Origin: Rhodocyclaceae bacterium
GTDB taxonomy: Bacteria > Pseudomonadota > Gammaproteobacteria > Burkholderiales > Rhodocyclaceae
Assembly (NCBI GenBank): GCA_026415155.1
Contig: JAOAHQ010000034.1
Coordinates: 1-64,000, forward strand
DNA length: 64,000 bases
Direction of reading: 5' to 3'
Each line of letters opens with the position of its first letter. Positions within the stretch are counted from its first letter, which is position 1. Position numbers and translations under genes: made by a program. The notes under the pieces were generated by a model that did no database searches, was not told where the DNA came from, and was given only the letters and a program-made list of their open reading frames with translations. Of this stretch, positions 27,228 to 36,381 are shown in pieces.

Positions 27228-28414
27228 AGTCGTGCGGCGAGGATGGCGGAAAGTTCTTGGTCGGTCAGTTCGATTGGATTGGTCTTCATGCTGCTGCCGC
27301 GGCTATTCGCGACGATGCGCGGTAAGTCGGCCTCATGCACCCCGAAGGCCGACAAGCGCGGCAGGGCAAGCTGCGTTTCCCACTCGCGCAGCGTGGCGAG
27401 GAGAAAGGCGCGCGCCTCGTCGCCGTTCAAGCCCTTCTGCATTGCGAAGCGGCGGCCGATCTCCGCGTATTTGGGCAGCGCGGCGCTTGTGGGCTGGCGT
27501 GCTTTGAGCGCGGCGATGTTGGCAGCCGTCGCGGCGGCAAGCAGCGTGCCGCAGGCTACACCATGCGGGATCGGAAAGAAGGCGCCCAAGGGCGCGGCAA
27601 GGCCATGCACGGCGCCCAAGCCTGTCTGCGCAAGGCAAATGCCCGAGACGAGCGAAGCATAGGCCATCTGCTCGCGCGCCGCCGGAGACTGTTCGGCATA
27701 GAGCGCGAGCAGGCCGTCCTTGACGGCCATGAGGCTGCTTCTCGCCAGCGCGTCGGTCAGCGGATTGGCGCGCGTCGAGACGAAGCTTTCCAAGAGTTGC
27801 GTGAAGGCGTCCATGCCGTCGGCGGCCATGAGCGGCGGCGGGCAGCTGGCGAGGAGATCCGGATCGACGACGGCCCACTCGGCAACGAGCAGCTCGCTGC
27901 GGAAGGATTTCTTGTATTGGCCGGGCACCGAGAGCACGGCGTTTTTGGTCGCTTCCGAGCCGGTGCCGGCCGTGGTCGGCACGGCGACGAAGGGCGTGGC
28001 CGGGCCGCGATAGGGCAATTCCGGGCCGACGCCTTCGAGATGGTCGAGCACCGAGTTGCCGGGTTTCAGCAGACCGGCAATCGCCTTGGCGGCATCGAGC
28101 GCCGAGCCGCCGCCGATGCCGACGACGACGTCGAAATCGTCCTGGCGCAGCGCGGCGACGCTCTCGTCGATGAAGTCCGGCGTGGGTTCGCCTGAGACCT
28201 TGACGATTTCCCACGCGATGCCGCGCTGGCGCAAGGCGTCGAAGAGCCAGGGGGCGTGCGGCGAATTGAGAAAGCTCTTCTTGCCTGTGACGAGGAGCGC
28301 GCGGCGGCCGTAGCCGGCGACGATCTCCGGCAGCTTCTTGAGGCTGCCGCTGCCGAATTCGATGCGTGGCAGGCGGGCGATGGAAAACGGCACGATGGCA
28401 GAGGGGGAAATCAT
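27224..28414 (-). CDS. Iron-containing alcohol dehydrogenase family protein
   Basis: VVGIGGGSALDAAKAIA, PTTAGTGSEATKNAV, AVHGLAAPLGAFFPIPHG. Confidence 0.85.
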   Translation of the reverse strand: MISPSAIVPFSIARLPRIEFGSGSLKKLPEIVAGYGRRALLVTGKKSFLNSPHAPWLFDALRQRGIAWEIVKVSGEPTPDFIDESVAALRQDDFDVVVGIGGGSALDAAKAIAGLLKPGNSVLDHLEGVGPELPYRGPATPFVAVPTTAGTGSEATKNAVLSVPGQYKKSFRSELLVAEWAVVDPDLLASCPPPLMAADGMDAFTQLLESFVSTRANPLTDALARSSLMAVKDGLLALYAEQSPAAREQMAYASLVSGICLAQTGLGAVHGLAAPLGAFFPIPHGVACGTLLAAATAANIAALKARQPTSAALPKYAEIGRRFAMQKGLNGDEARAFLLATLREWETQLALPRLSAFGVHEADLPRIVANSRGSSMKTNPIELTDQELSAILAARL

Positions 28415-28454
28415 GGCGGTATTATCGCTGCATTCTCTTCACAGGAGGCGGGCC

Positions 28455-29492
28455 ATGGCGCTGATGGATTTCATCAAGAAGCAGTTCATCGACATCATCC
28501 ACTGGACGGAGGAGGACGAGGAGACGCTCGCCTGGCGCTTTCCGATGGCCGACTTCGAAATCCAGTATGGCGCGGCGCTTACCGTGCGCGAATCGCAGAT
28601 GGCCGTGTTCGTCAACGAAGGCAAGGTGGCCGATGTCTTCGGCCCAGGGCAATACAAGCTCACGACGCAGACGCTGCCGGTGCTCACCTATCTCAAGAAC
28701 TGGGACAAGCTCTTCGAGTCGCCGTTCAAGTCCGACGTCTATTTCTTCAGCACGCGGCAGAAGCTCGACCGCAAGTGGGGCACGCCGAATCCGGTGACGA
28801 TCCGCGACAAGGAGTTTGGCATGGTGCGGCTGCGGGCCTTCGGCATCTATGCCTATCACATCGTCGATCCGGCGGTGTTTTTTCTCACCGTCTCGGGCAC
28901 GCGCGAGCGATACACGAGCGAGGAGCTCGAAGGGCAGCTCAGAAACAGCATCGTCGCCCACATCGCCGACCTCTTCGGCGAATCCGGCATGCCCTTCATC
29001 GACATGGCGGCCAACCAGCTCGAGTTCGGCCAGGCGCTCAAAGAGGCGGTGGAACCCTTGTTCAAGAGCTATGGCCTTGCTTTGGACAGCCTCGTGGTGC
29101 AGAACATCTCGCTGCCCGAGGAATTGCAGGCGCTGCTCGACAAGCGGATCGGCGTGAACATCATGGGCGGCATGAACGAATACACGCGTTTCCAGACCGC
29201 CGAGGCGATTCCGCTCGCGGCGGCCAACGAGGGCGGCCTCGCAGGCTTGGGCGCCGGCGTCGGCGTGGGTTTTGGCGTCGGCCAGCAAGTCGCGGCGGCG
29301 ATGGCACAGGCGATGAATCCCGCCGTCCCGCCAGCGCCGAGTTCGAGCACGCCGGTCTCGGCGACGCTGCCCGTCTCGCCCGACGAAGTGATCGCCACCA
29401 TCGAGAAGCTGCATGGCCTGGTCACGAAGGGCATCCTCTCGCAGGCCGAATTTGACGCCAAGAAAGCCGAACTGCTCAAAAAGCTCGGTTGA
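28455..29492 (+). CDS. SPFH-domain (virion-core-like/YdjI-type) protein with C-terminal SHOCT-like motif
   Basis: MALMDFIKKQFIDIIHWTE...; C-terminus IEKLHGLVTKGILSQAEFDAKKAELLKKLG. Confidence 0.8.
   Translation: MALMDFIKKQFIDIIHWTEEDEETLAWRFPMADFEIQYGAALTVRESQMAVFVNEGKVADVFGPGQYKLTTQTLPVLTYLKNWDKLFESPFKSDVYFFSTRQKLDRKWGTPNPVTIRDKEFGMVRLRAFGIYAYHIVDPAVFFLTVSGTRERYTSEELEGQLRNSIVAHIADLFGESGMPFIDMAANQLEFGQALKEAVEPLFKSYGLALDSLVVQNISLPEELQALLDKRIGVNIMGGMNEYTRFQTAEAIPLAAANEGGLAGLGAGVGVGFGVGQQVAAAMAQAMNPAVPPAPSSSTPVSATLPVSPDEVIATIEKLHGLVTKGILSQAEFDAKKAELLKKLG
29322..29344 (+). repeat. Dispersed 23-bp motif copy: GCCGTCCCGCCAGCGCCGAGTTC
   Basis: In linker of the SPFH gene. Confidence 0.85.
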
Positions 29493-29495
29493 CGC

Positions 29496-31406
29496 ATGGC
29501 CCAGTCGGCCCAGTGCCCCTCCTGCGGCGCGCCGGTCGAGTTCAAGTCCTCGGCCTCGATCCTCGCCGTCTGCGACTATTGCCAAAGCACGCTCTTGCGC
29601 CGTGGCGCGGCCTTGGACGATTTGGGCAAGATGGCCGCGCTGCTCCCAGACCGCTCGCCCCTGCAGCGAGGCGCGCAAGGCACCTGGCGCGGCAAGCGCT
29701 TTTCGCTGATCGGCCGGCTGCAGCTCGAATGGGCGCAGGGGCGCTGGAACGAGTGGCATCTCCTCTTCGACGATGGCGCGAGCGGCTGGCTTTCGGAATC
29801 CGGCGGCGAATACGTGCTGAGCTTGCCCCAGACGGTGCGCGAAGCCTTGCCGGCCTTCGAAAACATCGAGGTCGGCGAGATCGTGAGCGTCAATGGCCGC
29901 AGCTATACCGTGACCAACAAGCTCGCTGCCCGTTGCGTGGCCGGCGAAGGGGAATTGCCGTTCAAGGTTGGCGCGGGTTATCCGGCCCCCGTCGTCGATC
30001 TGCGTGATACACAAGGCGGGCCGGAGAGCTTCGTCACGCTCGATTACAGCGACGACCCACTCCGGCCGCTCGTCTTCGTCGGCGAGCGCGTCGATTTCAA
30101 GCGCCTCGATTGGCGCAATCTGCGCGAGCGGCCGCCGGCGCCCGCCGTGGCCGCGCGTGCCTTCAATTGCCCGAACTGCGGCGCGCCCTTGCAGGTCAAG
30201 CATGCCGACATCGTCACGGTCGGCTGCACCGGCTGCGGCGCGCTGCTCGATGCCGCGAGCGACGAGGTGAAGCTCATTGCCGCCGTCAGCCGCGCGCTCG
30301 CCGCGCCGCGGCTGCCGCTTGGCAGCCGCGGCGTCTTGCGCGGCGAAGCGCTCGAAGTGGTCGGTTTCATGCGCCGCTGCATGAAGGCCGAGGGCATCGA
30401 CTACTGCTGGGGCGAATACGTCTGCCTCGGGCCCGACAATGCGCTCGTCTGGCTCACCGAATACGACGGCCACTGGAACCTCGCGCGCGTGCTTACCCAA
30501 AGCGTGGCCGCGCGGGCGGATCGCGCCATCGTCGGCCGTGAGGTGTTCCGGCATTTCCAGGACTATGAGGCGCGCGTCGATGTCGTGCTCGGCGAGTTTC
30601 CCTGGCAGGTGCGCATTGACGAGCGCGCGCAGGTCTCGGACTACATCGCGCCGCCTTGGATGCTCTCGCGCGAGAGGACGGCCGAGGAAGTGACCTGGAC
30701 GCGCGCCGAGTATGTCGAGCCGGCCGAGATCGCCGCCGCCTTCAAGCTGGCAACGCCCCTGCCCGCGCCGCGCGGCGTCTTCGCCAACCAGCCCAATCCG
30801 CGCGAGGCGAGCCACCGGCGCGTCTGCAAGCTCTTTTGGCGCTTTGCGCTCGCCGCCTTGCTGATCCATCTCGTGCTCCTCGTCGCCGGCCCCGGCGGCA
30901 CGCTGGTGCGCCAGACGCTGAGTTTTTCGCCGGAAGACGATGAGCCGCAGCTGCTGCCCGCCTTCCGCCTCGAGGCAAAGACGCCGCTGCTCGAAGTGGC
31001 AAGCAGCACCAACCTCGCCAACAACTGGATCGGCCTGCAACTCGTGCTTGCGAACGAGGAGACCGGCGAGAGCTGGCAGGTCGTTCGCGAGCTCCAGCGT
31101 TACGAAGGCGTCGAAGACGGCGAGCACTGGGCGGAAGGGTCGCGCGAGGATGCCATCGTCTTCACCGATCTGCCGCCGGGCGAGTACCGGCTCGCCATCG
31201 AAGCCGAGCTCGATCCGGCCAGCCCGCCGGTGCAGGTCGAAACGCGCGTCAGTATTCCCGGCTCGCGCACCTCGTCTTTGATTCTCGTCTGGCTCTTTCT
31301 CGCTCTCTTTCCGCTCTTTTCGCGCTACCGCCAGTGGAATTTCGAGGTGGCGCGCTGGGCCGAGAGCGATCATCCGATCGTGACCGAGAGCGAGGAGGAG
31401 GAGTAA
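29496..31406 (+). CDS. DUF4178 domain protein with two zinc-ribbon-like CxxC modules and TM segments
   Basis: CPSCGAPVEFKS...CDYC and CPNCGAPLQVKH...CTGC motifs; DUF4178-like beta domains. Confidence 0.75.
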   Translation: MAQSAQCPSCGAPVEFKSSASILAVCDYCQSTLLRRGAALDDLGKMAALLPDRSPLQRGAQGTWRGKRFSLIGRLQLEWAQGRWNEWHLLFDDGASGWLSESGGEYVLSLPQTVREALPAFENIEVGEIVSVNGRSYTVTNKLAARCVAGEGELPFKVGAGYPAPVVDLRDTQGGPESFVTLDYSDDPLRPLVFVGERVDFKRLDWRNLRERPPAPAVAARAFNCPNCGAPLQVKHADIVTVGCTGCGALLDAASDEVKLIAAVSRALAAPRLPLGSRGVLRGEALEVVGFMRRCMKAEGIDYCWGEYVCLGPDNALVWLTEYDGHWNLARVLTQSVAARADRAIVGREVFRHFQDYEARVDVVLGEFPWQVRIDERAQVSDYIAPPWMLSRERTAEEVTWTRAEYVEPAEIAAAFKLATPLPAPRGVFANQPNPREASHRRVCKLFWRFALAALLIHLVLLVAGPGGTLVRQTLSFSPEDDEPQLLPAFRLEAKTPLLEVASSTNLANNWIGLQLVLANEETGESWQVVRELQRYEGVEDGEHWAEGSREDAIVFTDLPPGEYRLAIEAELDPASPPVQVETRVSIPGSRTSSLILVWLFLALFPLFSRYRQWNFEVARWAESDHPIVTESEEEE

Positions 31407-31408
31407 CG

Positions 31409-31549
31409 ATGCCGCGCTTCTATCTCGTCGTTGGCCTGTTGGCCCTCGCGCTCTATGCCTGGGGGCAGAGCAAGGGCGTCGGGCTCTTCGACGAGACCGT
31501 TCAGAGCGCCCCGCAGCGCGGTACGAGCCGCCCCGTCTTTCACAAGTAG
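31409..31549 (+). CDS. Small membrane protein
   Basis: 46-aa ORF MPRFYLVVGLLALALYAWGQSKG... within the operon. Confidence 0.55.
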   Translation: MPRFYLVVGLLALALYAWGQSKGVGLFDETVQSAPQRGTSRPVFHK

Positions 31550-31559
31550 GAGAACCGCG

Positions 31560-31775
31560 ATGGACTTCTTCAACCTCAAGATCTTCTTCAACTCGCTCAT
31601 TTACTCGATCCTCGGCGTCGTCGTGTTCTGGGTCTCGTTCGTCGTCGTCGACAAATTCACGCCGTATGAGCTGTGGAAGGAAATCGTCGAGAAGAAAAAC
31701 CAGCCGCTCGCCACCGTCGTCGCCGCGATGTGCCTCGGCATTGCGCTCGTCGTCGCCGCCGCGATCCATGGCTGA
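31560..31775 (+). CDS. DUF350 (YjfL-like) membrane protein
   Basis: 71-aa two-TM protein MDFFNLKIFFNSLIYSILGVVVFW... Confidence 0.75.
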   Translation: MDFFNLKIFFNSLIYSILGVVVFWVSFVVVDKFTPYELWKEIVEKKNQPLATVVAAMCLGIALVVAAAIHG

Positions 31776-31897
31776 ATTTTTTGCTGCGCGCCCCGCTGGC
31801 TGCGTTGCACGCTGCTCGCTCCCGCGCCTAACGCCGCGTCATGTCTTGGTCGCTGCGCGCCGCGCGCCTTGCCAGCGGGGCGCTTGCGACGAAAATT
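31775..31897. repeat. About 123-bp element bounded by long inverted repeats
   Basis: AATTTT-ttgctgc-GCGCCCCGCTGGC ... GCCAGCGGGGCGC-ttgcgacg-AAAATT; 13-bp perfect inner arms plus 6-bp outer arms. Confidence 0.6.
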
Positions 31898-31900
31898 CCG

Positions 31901-33433
31901 ATGAGCAATCCTGATCTCCCCGCGACGCCGCGCCTGCAACTCGCGCTGCTTTCCTCGGTCTTCGTCGTCGCCGCCTGCGGGCTTGCCTATGAGCTCGTCG
32001 CCGGCGCGCTCGCCTCCTATCTCCTCGGCGATTCGGTCACGCAGTTTTCCACCGTCATCGGCGCCTATCTCTTCGCGATGGGCGTCGGCTCCTGGCTCTC
32101 GAAATACATCGAGCGCGATCTCGTCGGCGCCTTTGTCAGGATCGAAATCGCCGTCGGGCTCCTGGGCGGCTGTGCCGCCGCGCTGCTCTTCATCTCCTTC
32201 GCCGCCGAGCTGGGGCCGTTTCGCGTGCTGCTTTATCTTGCCGTGTTCGCGGTCGGCGTGCTGGTCGGCCTCGAGATCCCGCTCGTCATGCGCATTTTGA
32301 GGCGCGAGGTGGCCTTCAACGAGCTCGTCGCGCGCGTGCTCTCCTTCGATTACCTCGGCGCGCTCGCGGTGTCGATCCTCTTTCCGCTGCTCTTGGCGCC
32401 GCATCTGGGCCTCGTGCGCACCGGCTTCCTCTTCGGCCTCTTGAATGCCGGCGTGGCGCTGTGGGCCTTATGGCTTTTTCGCGCCGAGTTCGCGGGGCGC
32501 TTAGCGCTCAAGCTCGCCGCCTGGGGAGCCTTCGCGATCCTCGGGGCAGGCTTTGTCGCGGCGGGCTGGCTCACGACCCAGGCCGAGAGCTGGCTCTATG
32601 CCGATCCGGTGATCCATGCCGAGACTTCGCCCTACCAGCGCATCGTCATCACGCGCCAGCGCGACGACATCCGGCTCTTCCTCAACCAGAACCTGCAGTT
32701 TTCCTCGCAGGACGAATACCGCTACCACGAGGCGCTCGTCCATCCGGGGCTTGCTAACCTGCCGCAGGCCAAGCGCGCGCTCGTGCTCGGCGGCGGCGAC
32801 GGGCTCGCGGTGCGCGAGATCCTCAAGTATCCGCAGATCGAGTCGGTGACCCTCGTCGATCTCGATCCGGCGATGACGCGGCTCTTTGCGACGGCGCCCT
32901 TGCTGCGGCGCCTGAATGGCGATGCGCTCAATTCGCCGCGCCTGCGCATCGTCAATCGGGATGCCGTGCGCTGGCTCGAAGAGGAAGCGCAAAGCTATGA
33001 CTTCATCGTCGCCGATTTTCCCGATCCTTCGAACTACAGCCTTGGCAAGCTCTATTCCGTGCCGTTTTACCGCTTGCTCAAACGCCATCTCGCGCCGGGC
33101 GGGCGGCTCGTCGTGCAGGCGACCTCGCCGTTTTATGCGCGACAGTCGTTCTGGACCGTGGTGGCGACGCTCGAAGACGCCGGCTTCAAGACGGCGCCCT
33201 ATCACGCGCTGGTGCCTTCTTTCGGCGAATGGGGCTTCATCCTCGCCGGCCGCGAGGAATACCGGCCGCCCGAGACCTTTACCGTGCCGCTTAAGTTTCT
33301 CACGCCGGAAACGGCGCGCGCGATGTTTGATTTTCCGGCCGACATGGCGCGCCTGCCGGCCGAGCCCAACCGCCTCAACCAGCAAAACCTCGTGCGCCTC
33401 TTCGAAGCCGAGTGGCGGCACGCTGTGCGATGA
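31901..33433 (+). CDS. Polytopic spermidine/putrescine aminopropyltransferase-like protein
   Basis: N-terminal TM region plus LVLGGGDGLAVREILKYPQIESVTLVDLDPAMT aminopropyltransferase signature. Confidence 0.85.
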   Translation: MSNPDLPATPRLQLALLSSVFVVAACGLAYELVAGALASYLLGDSVTQFSTVIGAYLFAMGVGSWLSKYIERDLVGAFVRIEIAVGLLGGCAAALLFISFAAELGPFRVLLYLAVFAVGVLVGLEIPLVMRILRREVAFNELVARVLSFDYLGALAVSILFPLLLAPHLGLVRTGFLFGLLNAGVALWALWLFRAEFAGRLALKLAAWGAFAILGAGFVAAGWLTTQAESWLYADPVIHAETSPYQRIVITRQRDDIRLFLNQNLQFSSQDEYRYHEALVHPGLANLPQAKRALVLGGGDGLAVREILKYPQIESVTLVDLDPAMTRLFATAPLLRRLNGDALNSPRLRIVNRDAVRWLEEEAQSYDFIVADFPDPSNYSLGKLYSVPFYRLLKRHLAPGGRLVVQATSPFYARQSFWTVVATLEDAGFKTAPYHALVPSFGEWGFILAGREEYRPPETFTVPLKFLTPETARAMFDFPADMARLPAEPNRLNQQNLVRLFEAEWRHAVR

Positions 33434-35046
33434 GGCGGCGCGACTTCCTCGCCGTGGCGGCGAGCCTGCCGCTCATCGCCTGCACGAAGAAGAGCGCCCC
33501 GCCCTTGCCGCCAGGGACGCTCTCCGGCGGCGATTTCGCGCTCGGCCATCGGCTGCGCGCGGGCGATTTCCCCGCGCCCTCCGAGACGCGCCGCGTGCCG
33601 CTGTTGATCGTCGGCGCCGGCATCGCGGGGCTGTCGGCCGCCTGGCGGCTCGAGCGGGCGGGCTTGCGCGATTTCCTGATCTACGAACTGGAAGAGGCGC
33701 CGGGCGGCAATGCGCGCTTTGCCGAAAACGAGGTCTCGGCCTATCCCCTGGGCGCCCACTACCTGCCCTTGCCGACGCGCGAGGCGCGCGCGCTGCGCGA
33801 GCTGCTCGCCGATCTCGGCGCGCTCGAGGGCGATCCGCAGGCGGCGCGGCCGCATTACGATGAGCGGCTCTTGTGCGCCGCGCCCCAGGAGCGCGTCTAT
33901 CGGCAAGGCTTCTGGGAAGAGGGGCTCCTGCCGCGGCTGGGGGTTTCACGAGCGGTGCGCGAAGAATACGCGCGCTTTTTCGACCTCATGCAGGCATTGC
34001 GCGAAGCGCGCGACGAAGCGGGCCGGCGCGCCTTTGCCCTGCCGCTAGCCTTTTCTTCGCCCGCGCCGCGCTGGCGTTCGCTCGATGGCATCACGATGCG
34101 GCAGTGGCTCTTCGACCATGGCTTGACCAGTCCGGAACTTTACTGGTATGTCGATTACTGCTGCCGCGACGACTTCGGCACGCGCGCGGCCGAGACTTCG
34201 GCCTGGGCGGGGCTGCATTACTTCGCCTGCCGCAATGGCGAAGCGGCCAATGCTGCGCCCGAGACGGTGCTCACCGCGCCCGAGGGCAATGGCTGGATCG
34301 TCAAGCGGCTGGCGCCTCGCTTTGCCGACCGGCTCGTCACGGGTGCGCTCGCCTTTCGCCTCGCGCAGACGCGCCGTCGGGCAAGCGCCGACTTTTGGCT
34401 TGCCGCGGAAGGGCGCAGCCTGCGCATCGAGGCCGAGGCGATCGTCTGGGCCGCGCCGCCTTTCATGCTGCCCAAGGTGGCCGCCGGGCTGCCCGCGCCG
34501 ATCGCAGCTGCCTGCCGGGCCGAGACGGCGCCTTGGCTCGTCGCGAATCTGACGCTTTCCGCGCCGCCCGCGGCAGGTGCCGGCGCGGGGCTCGCTTGGG
34601 ACAATGTGCTCTATGGCAGCCCGGCGCTCGGCTATGTCGTCGCGACGCATCAGCATCTTTCCGCCGCGCCGGGGCCGACGGTGCTCACCTACTACCATGC
34701 GCTCGCCGAGATGCCGCCCGCTGCCGCGCGCGAGCTGCTGTTGCGCCGCAGCCAGCCCGAATGGGCGGCGCTGATCCTCGCCGAGCTTTCCCGCGCCCAT
34801 GCCGACATCGGCCGACTCACCAAGCGGCTCGACATTCACCGCCACGGCCATGCGATGGTGCGGCCCGTGCCGGGCCTGCTCTGGGGCGGCTCGCGCGCGA
34901 TGCTTGCCGCCGGCTGGGGGCGCGTGTTCTTCGCGCATGCCGACGTTTCAGGCCTGTCGCTATGCGAGGAAGCGAATTACCGCGGCGTCCTCGCCGCGGA
35001 GCGCGCGCTGGCCCTCCTCGGGCAGCGCGCCGTTTCGCTCCTCTGA
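33430..35046 (+). CDS. Exported (Tat/lipoprotein-like) FAD-dependent amine-oxidase-type oxidoreductase
   Basis: N-terminus MRRRDFLAVAASLPLIAC; dinucleotide fold LLIVGAGIAGLSAAWRLERAG. Confidence 0.8.
   Translation: MRRRDFLAVAASLPLIACTKKSAPPLPPGTLSGGDFALGHRLRAGDFPAPSETRRVPLLIVGAGIAGLSAAWRLERAGLRDFLIYELEEAPGGNARFAENEVSAYPLGAHYLPLPTREARALRELLADLGALEGDPQAARPHYDERLLCAAPQERVYRQGFWEEGLLPRLGVSRAVREEYARFFDLMQALREARDEAGRRAFALPLAFSSPAPRWRSLDGITMRQWLFDHGLTSPELYWYVDYCCRDDFGTRAAETSAWAGLHYFACRNGEAANAAPETVLTAPEGNGWIVKRLAPRFADRLVTGALAFRLAQTRRRASADFWLAAEGRSLRIEAEAIVWAAPPFMLPKVAAGLPAPIAAACRAETAPWLVANLTLSAPPAAGAGAGLAWDNVLYGSPALGYVVATHQHLSAAPGPTVLTYYHALAEMPPAAARELLLRRSQPEWAALILAELSRAHADIGRLTKRLDIHRHGHAMVRPVPGLLWGGSRAMLAAGWGRVFFAHADVSGLSLCEEANYRGVLAAERALALLGQRAVSLL
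34373..34395 (+). repeat. Dispersed 23-bp motif copy: GCCGTCGGGCAAGCGCCGACTTT
   Basis: Inside the FAD oxidoreductase gene. Confidence 0.7.
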
Positions 35047-35137
35047 AGTCATTGATCAGAAACGGATGCCCCGCCCGCTCACAAATCGCCGCCCGCCCGG
35101 CCGCTTTCCGTCCAACATTGGAGCGGCTTGCTGAAGC

Positions 35138-36373
35138 TCACGCAAGCCAGAGCCAGACGAGCGCGGCGCTGCCCACGGTGATCGGCACGCCGATCCGAGC
35201 GTGTTCGAGCCAGCCGATCTCGATGCCGTCCTTCTTCGCGAGATCGGCGACGATCAGATTCGCGATCGAGCCGACGAGCAGCAGATTGCCGGCAAAGGTG
35301 GAAAAAAGCGCGAGCAGGTGGGCCGCTTTTACGCTGCCGATGGCGGGCAAGAGCAGCATCACGGCCGGCACGTTCGAGACGAGGTTCGAGAGCAGGATCG
35401 TGGCGAGGCCGAGCGAGGCGGGTTCGTGCAAGGCCAGCCCCTGCTCGGCGAGCCACTGGAAGGCCGCGGCGGCAAGTCCCGTGGTCTCGAAGGCATGGTT
35501 GACGACGAAAAGGCCGGCAAAGAGCACCAGGAGCTCCCAATCGACGAAACCGAGCACCTGTGAGGAATGGAAGCGGCGCGACAGGAGCAAGAGACCGGCG
35601 GCGATGAGGGCGGCCACTTCGCGCGGGAAACTCGTGAAGAGAAAGACGATGAGGAGCGCCGTGGCGATGAGGAGCCCTTTCGCGCTCTGCCAGCGATCGA
35701 AGGCGGGCGCTTCCTCGGCCGCCACACTCGGCGCTGGTGGGACGGCAGGTGCGCTTGGCAGCCGCCAGGCGAGGAAGCCCCACAGAAGCAGCAGTGAGAG
35801 CGCTACGGGCGGCAGCGCGGCGGCGCTATAGGCGGCGAAATCGAGCCGCTTGACCGCGCCGATCAGCATGTTCTGCGGATTGCCGATCAGGGTGGCTGCC
35901 GAGCCGAGATTGGCCGCGCAGGCGAGGCCAACGAGGAAGGGCAGCGGCGGCAGGCCGCGCGCCAGGCAGATGCGCGCGACGATCGGCGTCATGGCCAGAC
36001 ACACGACGTCGTTCGAAAACACCGCCGAGAGCGCGGCCGCGACGAAGATCAAGGCGCCCAAGAGCTGTGGCGGGGAAAGCGGCCAGGCGGCGATACCGCG
36101 TGTCACGGCGCTGTAAAAGCCGCCCAGCCGCATCTGCGCCGAGACGACCATGAAAGAAAAAAGGAGCAGCATCGTCGGCAGGTCGATGGCCTGGACGGCG
36201 GCAGCCGGATCGAGCGCGCCGCTGCCGATCATCGCGATCGCGCCCAAAAGCGCGATGCCAGTGCGGTCGAGCTTGAGCTTGGGCAGGCCGCCCAGGAACA
36301 TGCCGAGATAGACGATCGCGAAGATCGCGGCGATGCCCCAGTCGAGCGCATCAGGGGATAAGGCGGCAGGCAT
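35138..36373 (-). CDS. SLC13/ArsB-type anion transporter
   Basis: Multi-TM protein with SNDVVCLAMTPI and NLVSNVPAVMLLLP motifs. Confidence 0.8.
   Translation of the reverse strand: MPAALSPDALDWGIAAIFAIVYLGMFLGGLPKLKLDRTGIALLGAIAMIGSGALDPAAAVQAIDLPTMLLLFSFMVVSAQMRLGGFYSAVTRGIAAWPLSPPQLLGALIFVAAALSAVFSNDVVCLAMTPIVARICLARGLPPLPFLVGLACAANLGSAATLIGNPQNMLIGAVKRLDFAAYSAAALPPVALSLLLLWGFLAWRLPSAPAVPPAPSVAAEEAPAFDRWQSAKGLLIATALLIVFLFTSFPREVAALIAAGLLLLSRRFHSSQVLGFVDWELLVLFAGLFVVNHAFETTGLAAAAFQWLAEQGLALHEPASLGLATILLSNLVSNVPAVMLLLPAIGSVKAAHLLALFSTFAGNLLLVGSIANLIVADLAKKDGIEIGWLEHARIGVPITVGSAALVWLWLA
35725..35747 (-). repeat. Dispersed 23-bp motif copy: GCCGTCCCACCAGCGCCGAGTGT
   Basis: In loop of the SLC13/ArsB-like gene. 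Confidence 0.8.
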
Positions 36374-36381
36374 GGGGTGTT

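Noticed and set aside
29965-29987. Possible additional copy of the 23-bp motif (AAGGTTGGCGCGGGTTATCCGGC)
   Set aside because: Too many mismatches, and the invariant GCCGTC end is lost; at most a decayed copy.
28422-31769. 1115-aa minus-strand ORF
   Set aside because: Antisense to well-supported SPFH/DUF4178/DUF350 genes; composition (H, R, D, E, A, G rich) typical of reverse-frame translation in GC-rich DNA.
31775-31897. Integron attC site (GCCTAAC present near inverted arms)
   Set aside because: No matching GTTRRRY partner in the right position, no integrase, and arms do not follow R''-L''-L'-R' organisation.
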